Shown here: piece after piece, positions 45,650 through 56,943 of the stretch
Position numbering within the stretch: position 1 is the first letter of the stretch
How the letters are laid out: each line of letters begins with the position of its first letter
NCBI RefSeq assembly: GCF_027943255.1
Contig: NC_072893.1
Location: 89,349,784-89,413,783 of the forward strand
Reading direction: 5' to 3'
Source of the DNA: Anastrepha obliqua
Taxonomy: Eukaryota > Arthropoda > Insecta > Diptera > Tephritidae
DNA length: 64,000 nucleotides
Translations under genes and position numbers: made by a program
The notes under the pieces: generated by a model
Seen by the model: only the letters and a program-made list of their open reading frames with translations
Databases searched by the model: none
Told to the model about the DNA's origin: nothing

Positions 45650-46250
45650 TTATGAAAATTGTCGATCTTTAAGAACAACACATGACAAAATTTGTACTTT
45701 TTTAGTGGAAATAGTCGTCTGAATAAGTCGACAGTTCAAAGGTTGGGGAAACAAATCAAAAAGACCCTGGTGCGGTCTATAGACTGGAGGAATAATCAGT
45801 CCATATTTCTTCAATGCCGAAGCTGGCGACAATGTAACAGTGAATGGCGAACGCTATCGCGCCATGATAAACGACTGTTTGATGCCACAAATTTAAGCCC
45901 GTGATCTCTTGGTTCCAACAAGATGGCGCTATTTCTCATACAGCCCGTGAAACAATGGATTTATTGCGCTGTAGTTTCAGTGAGCAATTTATCTCTCGTC
46001 TCGGATGAGTTGATTGGCCCCCAAGATCGCGTGATATCATACTTTTGGACTTTTATTTATAGAGGTGTGTAAAATCTAAATATTTTGTGAATGAACCAGC
46101 TTCGATTGAGGCATTAGAAGCCAACATTACAAAACTTGTTCACGAGATACCGACCGATGTCCAGCGAATCATTCAAAATTGGTGTTTGCGGATGGCCGAA
46201 TTACGGTGCAGTTGGGGCCAACATCTGAAAGGCATTATCTTTAAATAACG
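45650..46250 (+). pseudogene. Tc1/mariner transposase, family M3 (DD41D spacing), deletion copy
   Basis: An N-terminal piece, SRLNKSTVQRLGKQIKKT, is joined directly to the catalytic part: TGGIISPYFFNAEAGDN, VNGERYRAMINDCLMP, WFQQDGAISHTARETMDLLR, CSFSEQFISRLG, VDWPPRSRDIILLDFYL, FVNEPASIEALEANITKLVH and WGQHLKGIIFK. The D of QQD and the D of LLD are separated by 41 positions, counting one stop. The first-aspartate region is deleted between KKT and TGG. Frameshifts and stops make it inactive. Confidence 0.8.
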
Positions 46251-46370
46251 AATCTTATCTTAATGTTATGAATGGTTCCACACAAAAAGGATACATATTG
46301 CCCAATCAATTTAAATTTTTGCTGTTCTATTTCAGTTTAAAATTCGATACCTCCAAATTGATATTCTGTT

Positions 46371-46676
46371 TCTTAATTGGCGCTATAACCGCTTACGCCA
46401 TTTTGGCCGAGTTTAATAAAACGCGCCAGTCGTTTCTTTCTCGTGCTAAACGACGCCAGTTGGACACAACAAGTGAAGTCAAATCCTTCTCAACCTGATT
46501 TCCTTTCCTTTTCCTCTGCTACCACCAGCTGGAACCGCATCGAATACTTTCAGACCCGGAGCGTTGGCCATACAGCTTCTGCAGAGCCTTATAAAGCGTG
46601 AGTTTTGTTCGTCGAGAGAGGACTTTACTACTCAATTGCCTACTTAGTTCAAAGTAGCACTTGCTGGCACTCTAAA
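46371..46676 (-). mobile_element. LINE L1x 3' end, short internally deleted copy
   Basis: The left end TTAATTGGCGCTATAACCGC, then TTACGCCATTTTGGCCGAGT and CGCGCCAGTCGTTTCTTTCT, is nearly identical to the 3' end at 11941. Coding sequence follows to about 46566, then jumps to the AGAGCCTTATAAAGCGTGAG block that belongs about 0.2 kb further upstream. No A/AAG-rich tail is evident. Confidence 0.8.
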
Positions 46677-47611
46677 TTGATCACCTTTTATTAAAAACAA
46701 TGTAGAGTTGGCAAAAAATATGATTCTTGAGCCAAAGATTACATCCTGAGCAGAATTCTGGCACTCGAGTTCTTAACGAAATAAGAGGTAAAAATCAATT
46801 GCGTAGATTTGGAGAATGAATAAATATTATAATAATAAAAATAGTTTTATTTTTGTTTTTGTTGTAAAATTTCATCAAACTTTGCTAATATATATAAGAA
46901 CTTGCACGTCTGTTTTCACATTTGGCAAAATGATCCTTGGAATGCCACACGTTGTTAAGTAGCGGTACTTTAATGATGAAAGCAAAGTATGCAGCAAATA
47001 AAGAGAAGAAAACGGGCAACCAAATAAAATATTACTTTTTTTATAATCTTCCAAAATACCCGCTCAATTAGTGAATCAGGGTCTGAAAGGGTTAATCTAG
47101 CTAAATAAGCAGTGTGAAAAACTAGTAGTTCGCAAAAGTTACCACTAGTTCGTAATACTACCAACTACACATATACATATTTATTATATTTACTCCGTTG
47201 CCGTTAGTGGCATTGCTTGTTTGCAGCGTCACCAAAAATTTGCCCCTAAAACTACACCAAGTTTTTTTATGTCCACTTGTAATTGAGAGAAGTTGCCTCA
47301 AATTAGTGTGTGTAAATTGGGATAAGGATAGCCTTAAATATATTTTGTTTTTGCAATTGAATTAAGAGCTTACCAATAACTGCTTCAAAGCTTGAAACTG
47401 AAATAAAGAAACAGAGGATTTTTATTTTGCTTGAAAGTTGAGTCCATTTCATTAATGACTCAGATAGCAGTAGTAACATCACTTATTTATTATTCCTGAT
47501 TGTGTAATAAAATAAAGCAACGATAATAAGTTTTTATTCACACAGACTATTTTTGGCATTCCTTTTCAAGTAAATTTTGAAGTGTAAACTTTCAGTTGAA
47601 TTTTTCATTTA
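46677..47611. other. Stretch without a recognised gene
   Basis: No motif found. Confidence 0.4.
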
Positions 47612-47756
47612 GGCTATGCGAGTGTATTTTTGCAATGGAAAAGCTTCTCATTAGCTCCCCATAAAAAACACATCTGCGGCATAAAACTGTAGGTCCCTTC
47701 ATTTGTGGAGCAACATCAAAAAGGGTGTAATCGTCAATTATATATATGTATATGTA
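47612..47756 (+). mobile_element. SINE body and tail, 5' truncated
   Basis: GCGAGTGTATTTTTGCAATG, GAAAAGCTTCTCATTAG, ACATCTGCGGCATAAAACTG, TAGGTCCCTTCATTTGTGGA, GCAACATCAAAAAGGGTGTA and TCAATTATATATATGTATAT follow the SINE order from mid-body to tail. The GGAGCTCGGCC block is deleted. Confidence 0.75.
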
Positions 47757-48289
47757 AGCATATATATTTATAAATCCAAAGGATACCGTAAAATGCAGTA
47801 ATCTTTATTCAGCAATTGATTGAGATTCGGTACTCGGAAACAAAAGAAAATAAGTTGAGTGGTAATAGAAATGTGACAGAAGCCCTACATATATTATATG
47901 TATGAATGCCTTTATTGATTTATTTCATTTCAAAGGCCTCGACTACTTGAACTTAGGCGCATCTTTAGCGCATTTGTAAGGCAACCATGTATGGAAAAAG
48001 AGTTGGCCAACTTCACCCAATTTCAACTAACAAACAGGGACCGGAAATAAATAGTGCAGAACAGTCCCGGGCTCTTTATGAATCCCTTACGATTTAAAGA
48101 TTTTTGGCCGATATCTATACAAAATAAAGGCTATTTCAAAGGACGCGTCTAGATGCTGTTTTAAAATAAAACATTAAAATAAAATTAAAATTCTTTCAGG
48201 TTTCACTATTTTTGTTCAAAATACAGCTCTTAATAATTATATGTGAAAAATGACGTAATTTAAAATCCATCAAACAGTGCATTCATGAA
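47757..48289. other. Stretch without a recognised gene
   Basis: AT-rich; nothing recognised. Confidence 0.4.
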
Positions 48290-48540
48290 TGCCTAATTGT
48301 TGAGAACGTCGAGATATCGATGTTGAAGGTTGTTCATCAATACTTTGCGCTACAGCAGCAGTATTCTCAACAGAACAACCAGTTTTTTGTCCGTCAGTCC
48401 TGTTTCTATCCTCGTTTCAGGAAATTTTTTCACAAGCCTGTGTGTAGTCGACTCATTCAAGCGATTATTTGCACCGAAAAAACTACGAATGTTATTGTTA
48501 ATGAATGTCCATTTTCATAACAAGCTTCATTAATTTAAAC
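48290..48540 (-). pseudogene. Tc1/mariner N-terminal (helix-turn-helix) fragment, family M3-like
   Basis: The minus strand reads KWTFINNNIRSFFGANNRLN, then ESTTHRLVKKFPETRIETG, LTDKK and VLMNNLQHRYLDV in broken frames. This corresponds to the NNRPNESTI.RLV.KFEETG DNA-binding part of the family whose catalytic half is at 45650 and 12800. Confidence 0.6.
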
Positions 48541-48724
48541 GTGTTTTTCTATCATGTAAACTTGTGCAAATGTCAAAGATGGCATAAAAAAGAAAAAAGT
48601 ACGGTCTATGAATTATTCACGACTAACATCGAAGCGTCACTTTTGAAAGACTTTTTTATTATTAAGAATCACATACCGATTTTTGATTAATCACCCAGAA
48701 CATACAATAATTTAGTAATTTCTT

Positions 48725-49357
48725 ACTCAAAAATAAAACTTATTTTTCGAGCGTTATTATCTTGCTCTAAAATAATTATTTTTCTGTGAGTTGCCTTTTT
48801 TTTTGAATCAGAAAGGATCATAATTTTTTCAGTTTTAAACTTTTTATCAAAACTAATGATTCTTTTATTATTATACATGAGCAAAGGCGCAAAATTAATT
48901 ATCCTATTGGAAGATTTATAATTTTTGCAAAGAGCGTCGTAAGTCAATCAAAGGTAAAACTAATGATTTCCAATTATGTATTGAAAATATTTATTTTATT
49001 TAGTAATGCAAAACCAAAATTGATTACTATTTTGCGGCACTTTATATTATTCTGTTATTATTATTACATTATTCTGGCCCTACGTTGCAACCGGAGCTGG
49101 AGTTATACATATGTATATGTATGTATATGTATTATTTTTTCATTAAAAATAAATACAAATTCATTTTTATTTCTAAGAGAAAAAACAACGCTCTATAAAT
49201 CAGTATTATTTTCGAAAAAAGTCAGATAATCATTATTTTTTATTAAAAATTGAAAATTCTAAAAATAATGATTATTTCTGAACAAAATAATAAGAGCCCA
49301 AAAAAACATTATTTAAGAGCGAAAAAGGATCACTCGAAAAATAAGTTCTATTTTTGA
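48725..49357. mobile_element. Non-coding element with inverted-repeat ends
   Basis: ACTCAAAAATAAAACTTATT (running to TTTCGAGC) at 48725-48752 faces CACTCGAAAAATAAGTTCTA (running to TTTTTGA) at 49331-49357; the outer ~27 bases match inverted with two or three differences. Further in, GCTCTAAAATAATTATTTT faces ACATTATTTAAGAGC with gaps. It also holds a small hairpin near 49206-49280 (ATAATCATTATTTTT...AAAAATAATGATTAT) and a MITE A fragment. No transposase. Likely a non-autonomous DNA element. Confidence 0.55.
48887..48955. mobile_element. MITE family A, left-half fragment
   Basis: AGGCGCAAAATTAATTATCC, TATTGGAAGATTTATAATTT and TTGCAAAGAGCGTCGTAAGT follow the order of the left half of 63011-63176. 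It lies within the inverted-repeat element at 48725. Confidence 0.65.
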
Positions 49358-49359
49358 AA

Positions 49360-51181
49360 AAAAAAGCAACGCGTCCAATGATTACATTTTCAAAACAATT
49401 TAAAATCTCAAAATAATGATTAAGTATCAATTACGGTCCCTGCTAGTAAATGTACTAAATTTAATTTAGATTTTACGTGGATTATACCTTGCATAGATTG
49501 GCGGAAATTGCACTTTTAAAATCGTGCTTCATAAAGTCAGATAAAGAATTTTCTCAGATATGCATGATGGAAATTTTATCATTCTTGACTCTCGCTGAGT
49601 GTGTGCGATGTCGCACTTTTCCAATTTATTCGTGATTTGTTTGTGTAACTGCGTGATTGCGCACTCTCTAATGGGCGCAATCTTGTTTATATCACTCTAG
49701 CATGTAGTCACATACCCCTGCTCCAACACCAACAACACACACTTTCTTACTCACTCTCTTCTTACCTCTCCTACTTATATTCTCACATCCCCTCTTCACG
49801 TTTCTTAATTTGCTCATCTACTAACTGATATTTTCTTTAATGAGATGACACCTATCGTCGTGCCGTTACTTTGCTCTCAGCGAGTTTGACAATGATTGAC
49901 GTCATATTAGCACCAGTATAGCCAGATGACCATTTTCGTAACTTGATTTAGCATTTTTGTGTTATTTAGTCTCGGAGTTTTAGCTCTTTCTTCAAGAAAT
50001 TTTTCTAGACTGTATACATATTTTTAAAATTAGTTCAGTATTTCACTCAGTTTATTTAGCTTTACTTTTTTTTAACATCTGGTCATATTGCCCGCGATTG
50101 CGCTTATTGTTGGTGTTCTTCGCTTCCAGCAGTCAAATCTCTCTCTCGCTACTGCAGTGTTGCCTAGCTTTGGATACAAAAACGCAGTAAAATGTCCATT
50201 TAAAGAAAATAAAATGCCAAATTTTTATGGAATTACTTAAAGAACTTTGTATTCGTGACAAATTGTCTTCAAAATGTGCGGTTTTTTTAAATAAATGTGC
50301 TATGGTTATGTACAATTTAATTTATGAGTTTTTTGTTAAGAGATTCTTTTTTATTAAGAGAACGACTTTTTTGCAATATTTGAGGTTATGTTACAAGATA
50401 AGGTACCTTTTTTGTAAAAATACTGTAATGGTTTCTTCACTATCTTCTGGTATTTTTTTTTTTTTTATATTTTTACTATGAATACACCTCTTGATGCCCT
50501 ATGCCCCACTAAGGATTGAAGACCGGAAGAAACGATTACACCTCTATGGTTTTAGTTCGCGTTCAGTAAATTCAAACGCTTTTTAAAACGTGTAAAAATG
50601 TTTTCAATGTGAAGTTTAGTTGAGAGAACAAGATTTAAAATTCTTGCATAACCTTAAAAGGAGCAAAAAATTATTTAAATTTGTACTTTCAAAATATAAA
50701 AATTTTATAAGAATCAACAAATTTTCATTAGCACTAAAATCTTCTCAAAGTGACCTTTTTTAACCTGCTTTTGTCTAATAATGCAGTTTTTTTTAACTTA
50801 CAGTTTCGGTAGCTTTAAATTAAAAAAGAAACAAACACCAAACTTAAAAATTTTGGCATTTTGGGTATACAAAGCACTAAATTTATTGCGAAGAGCAAAT
50901 GGTCGGCAACACTGCACAACTCAGCTAATGTTACGTCACGCACTCTCTGATGGGCGCAATCTTGTTTCTATCGCTCTTGGGTATTATCTACAACAATATC
51001 TTTCTCTTTGTTACAATACAACAACAACAATTCACATTTTGACTCTCTGTTTTAATTTTAAGCTCATATTTGGAATTTATTAAGAAAGCTTGCAAAAGAA
51101 CGGAATTACTATTATATACCTATACTCTAAGTAGGCGGTATCGCGCCCATTTTACGAATTTTTATCATCAAGTATACAACA
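49360..51181. other. Stretch without a recognised gene, with a local repeat pair
   Basis: GCGCACTCTCTAATGGGCGC, continuing AATCTTGTTTATATC (49659-49693), recurs as ACGCACTCTCTGATGGGCGC, continuing AATCTTGTTTCTATC (50938-50972), in direct orientation. The intervening DNA has no coding motif. These could mark two copies of a short element. Confidence 0.4.
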
Positions 51182-51498
51182 GCCGCCGCCGTAGCCGAAT
51201 GGATTGGTGCGTGACTACCATTTGGAATTCAGACAGAACGTAGGTTCGAATCTCGGTAAAACACCCAAAATTAAGAAAGTTTTTTCTAATAGCGGTCGCC
51301 ACTCGGCAGGCAATGGCAAGCCAACGAGTGCATTTCTGCCCTGAAAAAGCTCCTTATAAAAATATCTGCCGGTCGACGTCGGCTTGAAACTGTAGGCCCC
51401 TCCATTTGTGGATCAACATCAAAACGCACACCAAAAAAAACAGGAGGAGCTCGGCCAAATACCCAAAAAGGTGTACACGCCAATTATAAATATGTATT
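51182..51498 (+). mobile_element. tRNA-derived SINE, near full-length
   Basis: The head GCCGTAGCCGAATGGATTGG (A-box-like), with TAGGTTCGAATCTCGG (B-box-like) about 50 bases later, is a tRNA-like internal promoter pair. The body follows in order: AGCGGTCGCCACTCGGCAGG, GAGTGCATTTCTGCC, GAAAAAGCTCCTTATAAAAA, TATCTGCCGGTCGACGTCGG, TGAAACTGTAGGCCCCTCCA. The 3' part is GGAGGAGCTCGGCCAAATAC and GTGTACACGCCAATTATAAA. It lacks a tRNA 3' half that could fold, so this is a retroposon and not a tRNA gene. At least a dozen relatives lie in this window. Confidence 0.9.
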
Positions 51499-53575
51499 TA
51501 TAGAGCAGATTACACCGATTCATTCCATTTACTAATTACGGAAGTATTGATTTTTTGCTGTTTGCAATTTTGAAAATTAGAAGGTAGACGCTCGATTGTT
51601 AGTTAGGCGTTCGATTGTGCTCATTTTCACCAGTAGCGTACATTTGCTTTCCATTATACAGTTGTGCACTCGACTATAAAACTGACAGCTCAAACGTTCC
51701 TCCTAAAAGTCCCTTTAGTTAAAATGCAAATTTTCAGTAATTACATTACTGTATTGGTTTCGTATTTTGTCGTACTAAATTCCGATTTAGCGGTTATATT
51801 TAAATTTAATTGAATGTAATTACTTTTAATGCTCTATCATTTCAATTTGATTTAACTCCTACGTGAAAGGCTAAAGTGCTCACCTGCACAGAGAGAAAAT
51901 TAATGTGCGCAATTTCTAATGTTGCACAGAATAATTAAATCGTGGTTATTTAATGCATTTTTTTGATGTCCGAAATACTCAGTTAGTTTGCCATATAATT
52001 ATCACTACCAATAATTAATCGTTACATACGAGTACATACATACGTACATATGCATACATACGTACGTTATGCATTTGCAAACTTAATATGCAATAAGTTA
52101 AAGCTTCTCATACTAATTGGTTTATTTATTTACGCACATTGCCCACAAAATCATTTTATGTATAATATTGTACATACATATACACACTATATGTACATAT
52201 ATGAAAGTACTTATTAGTATAAGTGCACTTTGATACTCTCTTCTATAACCACATAATTACCAATTAGTGATTAATGTGAGAAATTTGAGAAATGATTTAC
52301 TTGTATGTATTTACCTTATGAACGAGTACTCTGCTTAAGTAACGCATAATTGTTCGTTTGTATGTTTGTTAAGTGTTCACTTATTTAATATTCAAATTTA
52401 ATACTTATTGAACTCAGGCATACACGCTGTCTTGTTCCGTTTTCCTGCAGCAAGTTACAAATATAATTGAATTCATTTGTAAGCTGTCAAAATCGTTTAA
52501 GTTGAAATAAAGTCATCAAGTCAAGCAAATTCGGATTGAGGAATTAGAGCTTCATGCGATTTAATTGAAAGTATTTTTTCATGAAAATTTGTCCATGTAG
52601 TGCATAATATTTTATTATTCAACTATAATCATTGTATCATAGCAGATATTTGAAGCTTTACCAAAGTCTACCTGCTACTAGCCCAATGAACCATTCAGTT
52701 TCTCTACTGTAACAGATGACGATGAGTTGAGAAGCATTTATTCCATAAAAGCGAGAGCTACAGGTGAGGACTACAAGTGCTTAAGGTACTTGACCACCTT
52801 GGAAAGCTAAAAAGTACAACATATTCAATAATTTTTTTTTCATGTTCTGTATAATATATTAAAATAAATTTTTTTTTAAATTTTTATTTAGAGCTTATAT
52901 AATACAAAAAAAAAATGATTTATTAAAATTTCTTTTTTAACATATATCCAGGAGGCGCCAAAGTCGAGGCCTGAAGAAAATCATGTCTTGCGGCGGACAG
53001 TTAATCTTAGAAATGGTAATTCTAAAACAAAAGAGAGAAACAAAATTTTCAAAAGGAAGGTTCCTTGCGTGAGAATTTACCACAAACTGACAAAAAAAAA
53101 AATAATAAAAAAATGGCGGATGTTTGAAAAAAAGTTAAGAAAACACCCCTGTTTTTCACAATGTTATGCTTAAAAAGCAATACTTTATTAACTTTTTTTT
53201 TGCAAAATGTGGTAAATTGGCATACAAAACATCTTAACAAATAAAACAAGACCAAAATCATTAAAATCGGCTAAGCAGTTTCGGAGATAAAGTGTCCGCC
53301 ATTCGAAAAAAAGTAATTTCTGGAAAAACGCGTTTAAAGTTAAAACTTGCTATTTTCTTTCCGCTGAGTCAGCAAGTAATGAGTGCAGGATGCGCCTGCA
53401 CATTTTCACTGATTTCACTTTGTTAGAATTCGAATTTAAAAAAACAGTTTCAGGTGATGATTTTTAAAAGTATAAGGATTGAAAAAATGTAAAAAAAAAA
53501 TTTAATTTTTTGAAACTTATAAGGTACCTTAAAGATCTTAAAAATTACTATTCAATACATACAATTTCTCCTTCA
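51499..53575. other. Long non-coding stretch
   Basis: TACATACG/TACATATG repeats near 52025-52075 and 52165-52200. The rest is AT-rich. The two facing open frames near 52988-53261 are lysine-rich or A/T-driven and show no motif. Confidence 0.45.
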
Positions 53576-53579
53576 CTAC

Positions 53580-53756
53580 TTTAACAGTCCCAAACGCTTG
53601 GATGATAGCTAGGATTACTTCAATTTCCAAAAGGCGCGTGGTTATTTTATTATGGAATTTCCGTCCGATGGCCTTTTGTCCAACGTCTTGAAGGAGCTAA
53701 TGGTAAAACGCATGATCAGTTGTCTAGGCAAGGACAAACTCGTCAGTCTGGATATA
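53580..53756 (+). pseudogene. LINE reverse transcriptase (Jockey/CR1-like), left part of a split copy
   Basis: Plus-strand frames read VPNAWMIARITSISK, then NFRPMAFCP and, one frame over, VLKELMVKRMISCLGKDKLV, the stretch running up to the conserved QSG.R.GHS box of LINE reverse transcriptases. The last codons, TRQSGY, are cut by the mariner at 53757. The match resumes without loss at 55132, where RSGHSCATA follows. Confidence 0.75.
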
Positions 53757-55131
53757 TCAGGTCAGCCTACAAGTTCGTGCGCTTTTTAAAGGTGGTTTTA
53801 AAATTAATAAAAAAAAGATGTTTAAAGTATTTATTAATCAATAATATATTTTCCTTCATTATTTACAATGTCTTCAAAACGTTTAGGCACATTTTTAATT
53901 CCCTGCTCAAAAAATTGTTTGTCCTTGGAGCCCAAATACGCTTCGATATCCCTTTTTATAGCTTCTTATGAGGAGTAGTTCTTGTTACTCATATGGGATT
54001 GAAGTCCACGGAAAAGGTGATAATCACAAGGTGCAATATCCAGAGAGTATGGTGGATGCGGCATCTGCCGTTCGGAGTCGGCTTAAAGGAGCTCGGCCAA
54101 ACACCCAAAAAGGGTGTACGCGCCAATTATAGGTATATATATGGTGGATGCAGCTTTAGATCCCATCCGAGCTCGTTCAGCTTGCCTAATGTTTGCCTTG
54201 CGGTATGAGGTCTTGCGTTGTCGTGGTGAAACAAAACTTTGCGTCTATTCACTAAAGACGGTCGATTTTTTTTAAGTGCCTCATTCAGGTTTGATAGCTG
54301 ATGGGAATAATAATCACCAGTTATCGTCTGGTTTGGTTCCAGAAGTTCATAATAAACAATACCGGCCATATCCCACCAAATACAGGTAGGCAGGAGAATC
54401 TTCTTGGGATGAAGGCCATCTCTAGGCCTCTCTGTTTCATATTTATCTAACTATTGGCGTTTGCGAACAGAATTATTGTAAAGCACCCATTTTTCATCAT
54501 CAGTAACGATACGGTTCAAAAAACTTTCATTTTCAAGCCGTTGCAGCAGCTGAGAACAATCATTCACTCTCTGCTGAAGGTTGGCGACGGAAAGTCTATG
54601 CGGGAAACCCATTTTCCAAGCTTTGAAACCTTTCCCAATAAAACTAGGTGCCTGTGAACTGTTCCATACGACGAATTTAACCTCTGAGCTATCATATCGA
54701 CTGTCAAATTTGAGTCAGCTTCCATGAGTTCGAGCAAGGCGTCGGAGTTAAAGACTTCAGGACGACCAGCGCGCGGGGCATCCTCCACGTCGCAGTTACC
54801 ACTTCGGAATTTTGAAAACCACTTTTGCGCAGTCCTTACGCTCACGGTATCCTCTCCGTGAACAGTGTTAATTTCTGCAGCAGCAGTTGTTGCATTTTCA
54901 CCACTTCTATAAAAAAATACAAAATATGCCTCTTATACGTGTTCGAAGATTTCATTTTATTTTTGAACAACACGTACTTCTATCCGCGATTAAAATCACT
55001 TCTTGAATGCACAATATATCAAAAAAAATATAAATAGTTCCGTTATATTCCGCGAATAATATTTTGTATGCAAAAATCGTATAAAAGTGAAATTATGGGT
55101 AAAATACGCCCGAATATATGGACTGACCTGA
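53757..55131 (-). mobile_element. Mariner (DD34D), family M8, complete-ended copy inserted in a LINE
   Basis: The ends TCAGGTCAGCCTACAAGTTC (left) and the inverted GAATATATGGACTGACCTGA (right) are flanked by TA. On the minus strand the transposase shows SVRTAQKWFSKFRSGNCDVE, GRPEVFNSDALLELMEADS, LTVDMIAQRLNSSYGTVHRH, then NRIVTDDEKWVLY (first D), MAGIVYYELLEPNQTITG, VLFHHDNARPHTARQTLGKL (second D) and PPYSLDIAPCDYHLFRGLQS (third D). The D-to-D spacing is 34 once the SINE is discounted. It ends KRFEDIVNNEGKYIID. All three catalytic aspartates survive, but there are stops (one after KNYSS), a frameshift or two, and the SINE insertion at 54060. Confidence 0.93.
54060..54139 (+). mobile_element. 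5'-truncated SINE with 12-bp target-site duplication
   Basis: GGCATCTGCCGTTCGGAGTC, GGCTTAAAGGAGCTCGGCCA, AACACCCAAAAAGGGTGTAC and GCGCCAATTATAGGTATATA form the SINE 3' portion, missing the tRNA head and a central block. TATGGTGGATGC occurs immediately before (54048-54059) and after (54140-54151). Removing the SINE and one copy restores the mariner reading frame, from HPPY into SLDIAPCD. This is a clear retroposition event. Confidence 0.93.
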
Positions 55132-55575
55132 TACTATAGAAGTGGTCACAGTTGTGCTACAGCTATTCTAAAAGTAACCAAAAATATTAGCTCGGCATTT
55201 TATAGAGATGAACTGACTATTTCAACACTGTTTGACTAAGCCTTTCAATAAAAAGTTGATCACAAAATACCTTTACTTAAACTAGAAACTATTTGGGATT
55301 TTCTGATTGTGCGGTAACCGCAAAGCAAAGTTTTAGCTAAGAATAAAAGCTCTGAGCTAAAGAAAATGTACTCGAGGATGACACAGGGGTCTGTAGTAGG
55401 TCCATTTTTGCTGTAAAAACGTATCCATCCATATGCGGATGATGCTCAAATTTACCTCTCTTATTCAATTGGTCTTTAGAAAATGTTCCTTCTATATGTT
55501 CATTCTTCATCCTATTTCTGGAACTTGAATTCAACAAAAACCAAAGGTTAATGTATCTGACCCTTTTTAAATAAA
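55132..55575 (+). pseudogene. LINE reverse transcriptase (Jockey/CR1-like), right part of a split copy
   Basis: It starts at the mariner junction with RSGHSCATAILKVTKNISSA, then ELTISTLFD (decayed first palm box), VDHKIPLLKLETIW, a broken section, TQGSVVGPFLL (the QGS..GP box) and HPYADDAQIYLSYSIGL with the catalytic YADD intact. The order of boxes is correct for a LINE reverse transcriptase. Stops and frameshifts are scattered through it. With 53580-53756 it forms one continuous coding remnant. Confidence 0.85.
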
Positions 55576-55766
55576 CAAGAATGCAATCCAACATAAGAAG
55601 GCGAGAATCATACATCTATAAAATTTCAGCCAATTCATATATGAAAACTATAAGTCACCTTACGAAAAATATATTTCGTACTAAGAAAGTTACAGCGCAC
55701 AGCGGACTTTATACATCAAGCCAGCAAACTACGCTTGGTGTGAACTTTTATAGTTCCACTAATTTC

Positions 55767-55800
55767 AGTCGCCGTAACAGAATGGGTTGATGCGCTATAC
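55767..55800 (+). mobile_element. SINE head scrap
   Basis: TCGCCGTAACAGAATGGGTT and GATGCGCTA resemble the first 30 bases of the SINE head only. Confidence 0.45.
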
Positions 55801-56756
55801 TGCATATTTTTAAAACTAATTTTATTTACCATTTAGGTGACATTCCGTCATAGTAGCTCTCAGCCAAGTATTTACTCTTTCTAGAGTGATGGAAGAACGT
55901 TGTAACTGTAGAGCAAGGCACTGCAAGTAAGATTCCAATCGCTTGACTTATTTTTGAATGAAATTCCGTTCGCTCAAAGGCACTGCTCAGACCTTCATAT
56001 ACATATGTTATACACTATTACCGTGCAAAAAAAGCCTATTCTCCAAATATTCTACAACATAATAAAGTTTCATCAAGTTTAAGAAAGGTTCCAAGTGTTT
56101 GAAGAAATGCTTACATATGGAAGATTACTTAAATATTTCGTAGCATCTCCTCTCTTCTCATCTTCGATGTATTGCATTTACTAAATTTGCACATTTATCC
56201 GGGAAACTAGAATACCAAGACTTTTGAATTTGGTTCCACATTTCCTCCGTATTTGGGGCTTTGAAAGGCACAATTATAAAAATATTTTTTTTAATGCTCG
56301 AAAATGAAATAAAATAATTCGAACTCAGCAGCCCCAAAAACGTATACATACATATTTCATTTTTTGAAAATTTTGCGGTGAATATTTTAGGTTTTTCCTT
56401 GAAAAAAAAAATTATTTTTAAGTTTTTACGTAGTTAGAGGATGAGTTCACTTCTTAAGGGGGTTTGGAAATTTGCATACTTGCCGGGATGTATTAGCATT
56501 GATTAAAGCTACAAGAAAAAATGCGAAGATGAATTTGAATAGATACAATTTTTTTAATTTTTAAAGTGGGTCTGAATTTTTCAAATACCCCTATTGAGGG
56601 ATGTGCTTTAATATAATAAAAAATTAAATTGGAATTGTGGCCCAGACAAGTTCTTCCAAAATCATTAAAGAGCATTTAAGAAAAAAATATTGAAATCGGG
56701 CAGAAATTGCATTCTCTAGGATTTATGAACAAAATTTGTGAACAAGTACCCATTGT
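55801..56756. other. Stretch without a recognised gene
   Basis: Nothing recognised. Confidence 0.4.
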
Positions 56757-56943
56757 GCGCTGTAGCCGAATGGATGAATAGCCGTGCATGAAACACCAAC
56801 TGTTAGAAAATGTGTTTTCTAATAGCTTGGCACGCAATGGGAGGCACTGAAAAACCTCCGAATCTATTTCTGCTATGAAAAAGCTCTTCATAAAAAGTAT
56901 CTGCCGTTCGGAGTCGGCTTAAAATTGCGGGTCCAATTATACA
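56757..56943 (+). mobile_element. SINE copy with internal deletions
   Basis: GCGCTGTAGCCGAATGGATG (A-box-like), then a shortened head without a B-box, GAAACACCAACTGTTAGAAA, CTAATAG, CCTCCGAATCTATTTCTGCT, ATGAAAAAGCTCTTCATAAA, AAGTATCTGCCGTTCGGAGT, CGGCTTAAAATTGCGGGTCC and AATTATA. The 3' GGAGCTCGGCC block is missing. Confidence 0.8.

Noticed and set aside
51182..51260. tRNA-like head with A-box and B-box
   Set aside because: Repeated many times with a constant non-tRNA body and TA-rich tail, and no complete cloverleaf; it is a SINE head, not a tRNA gene.
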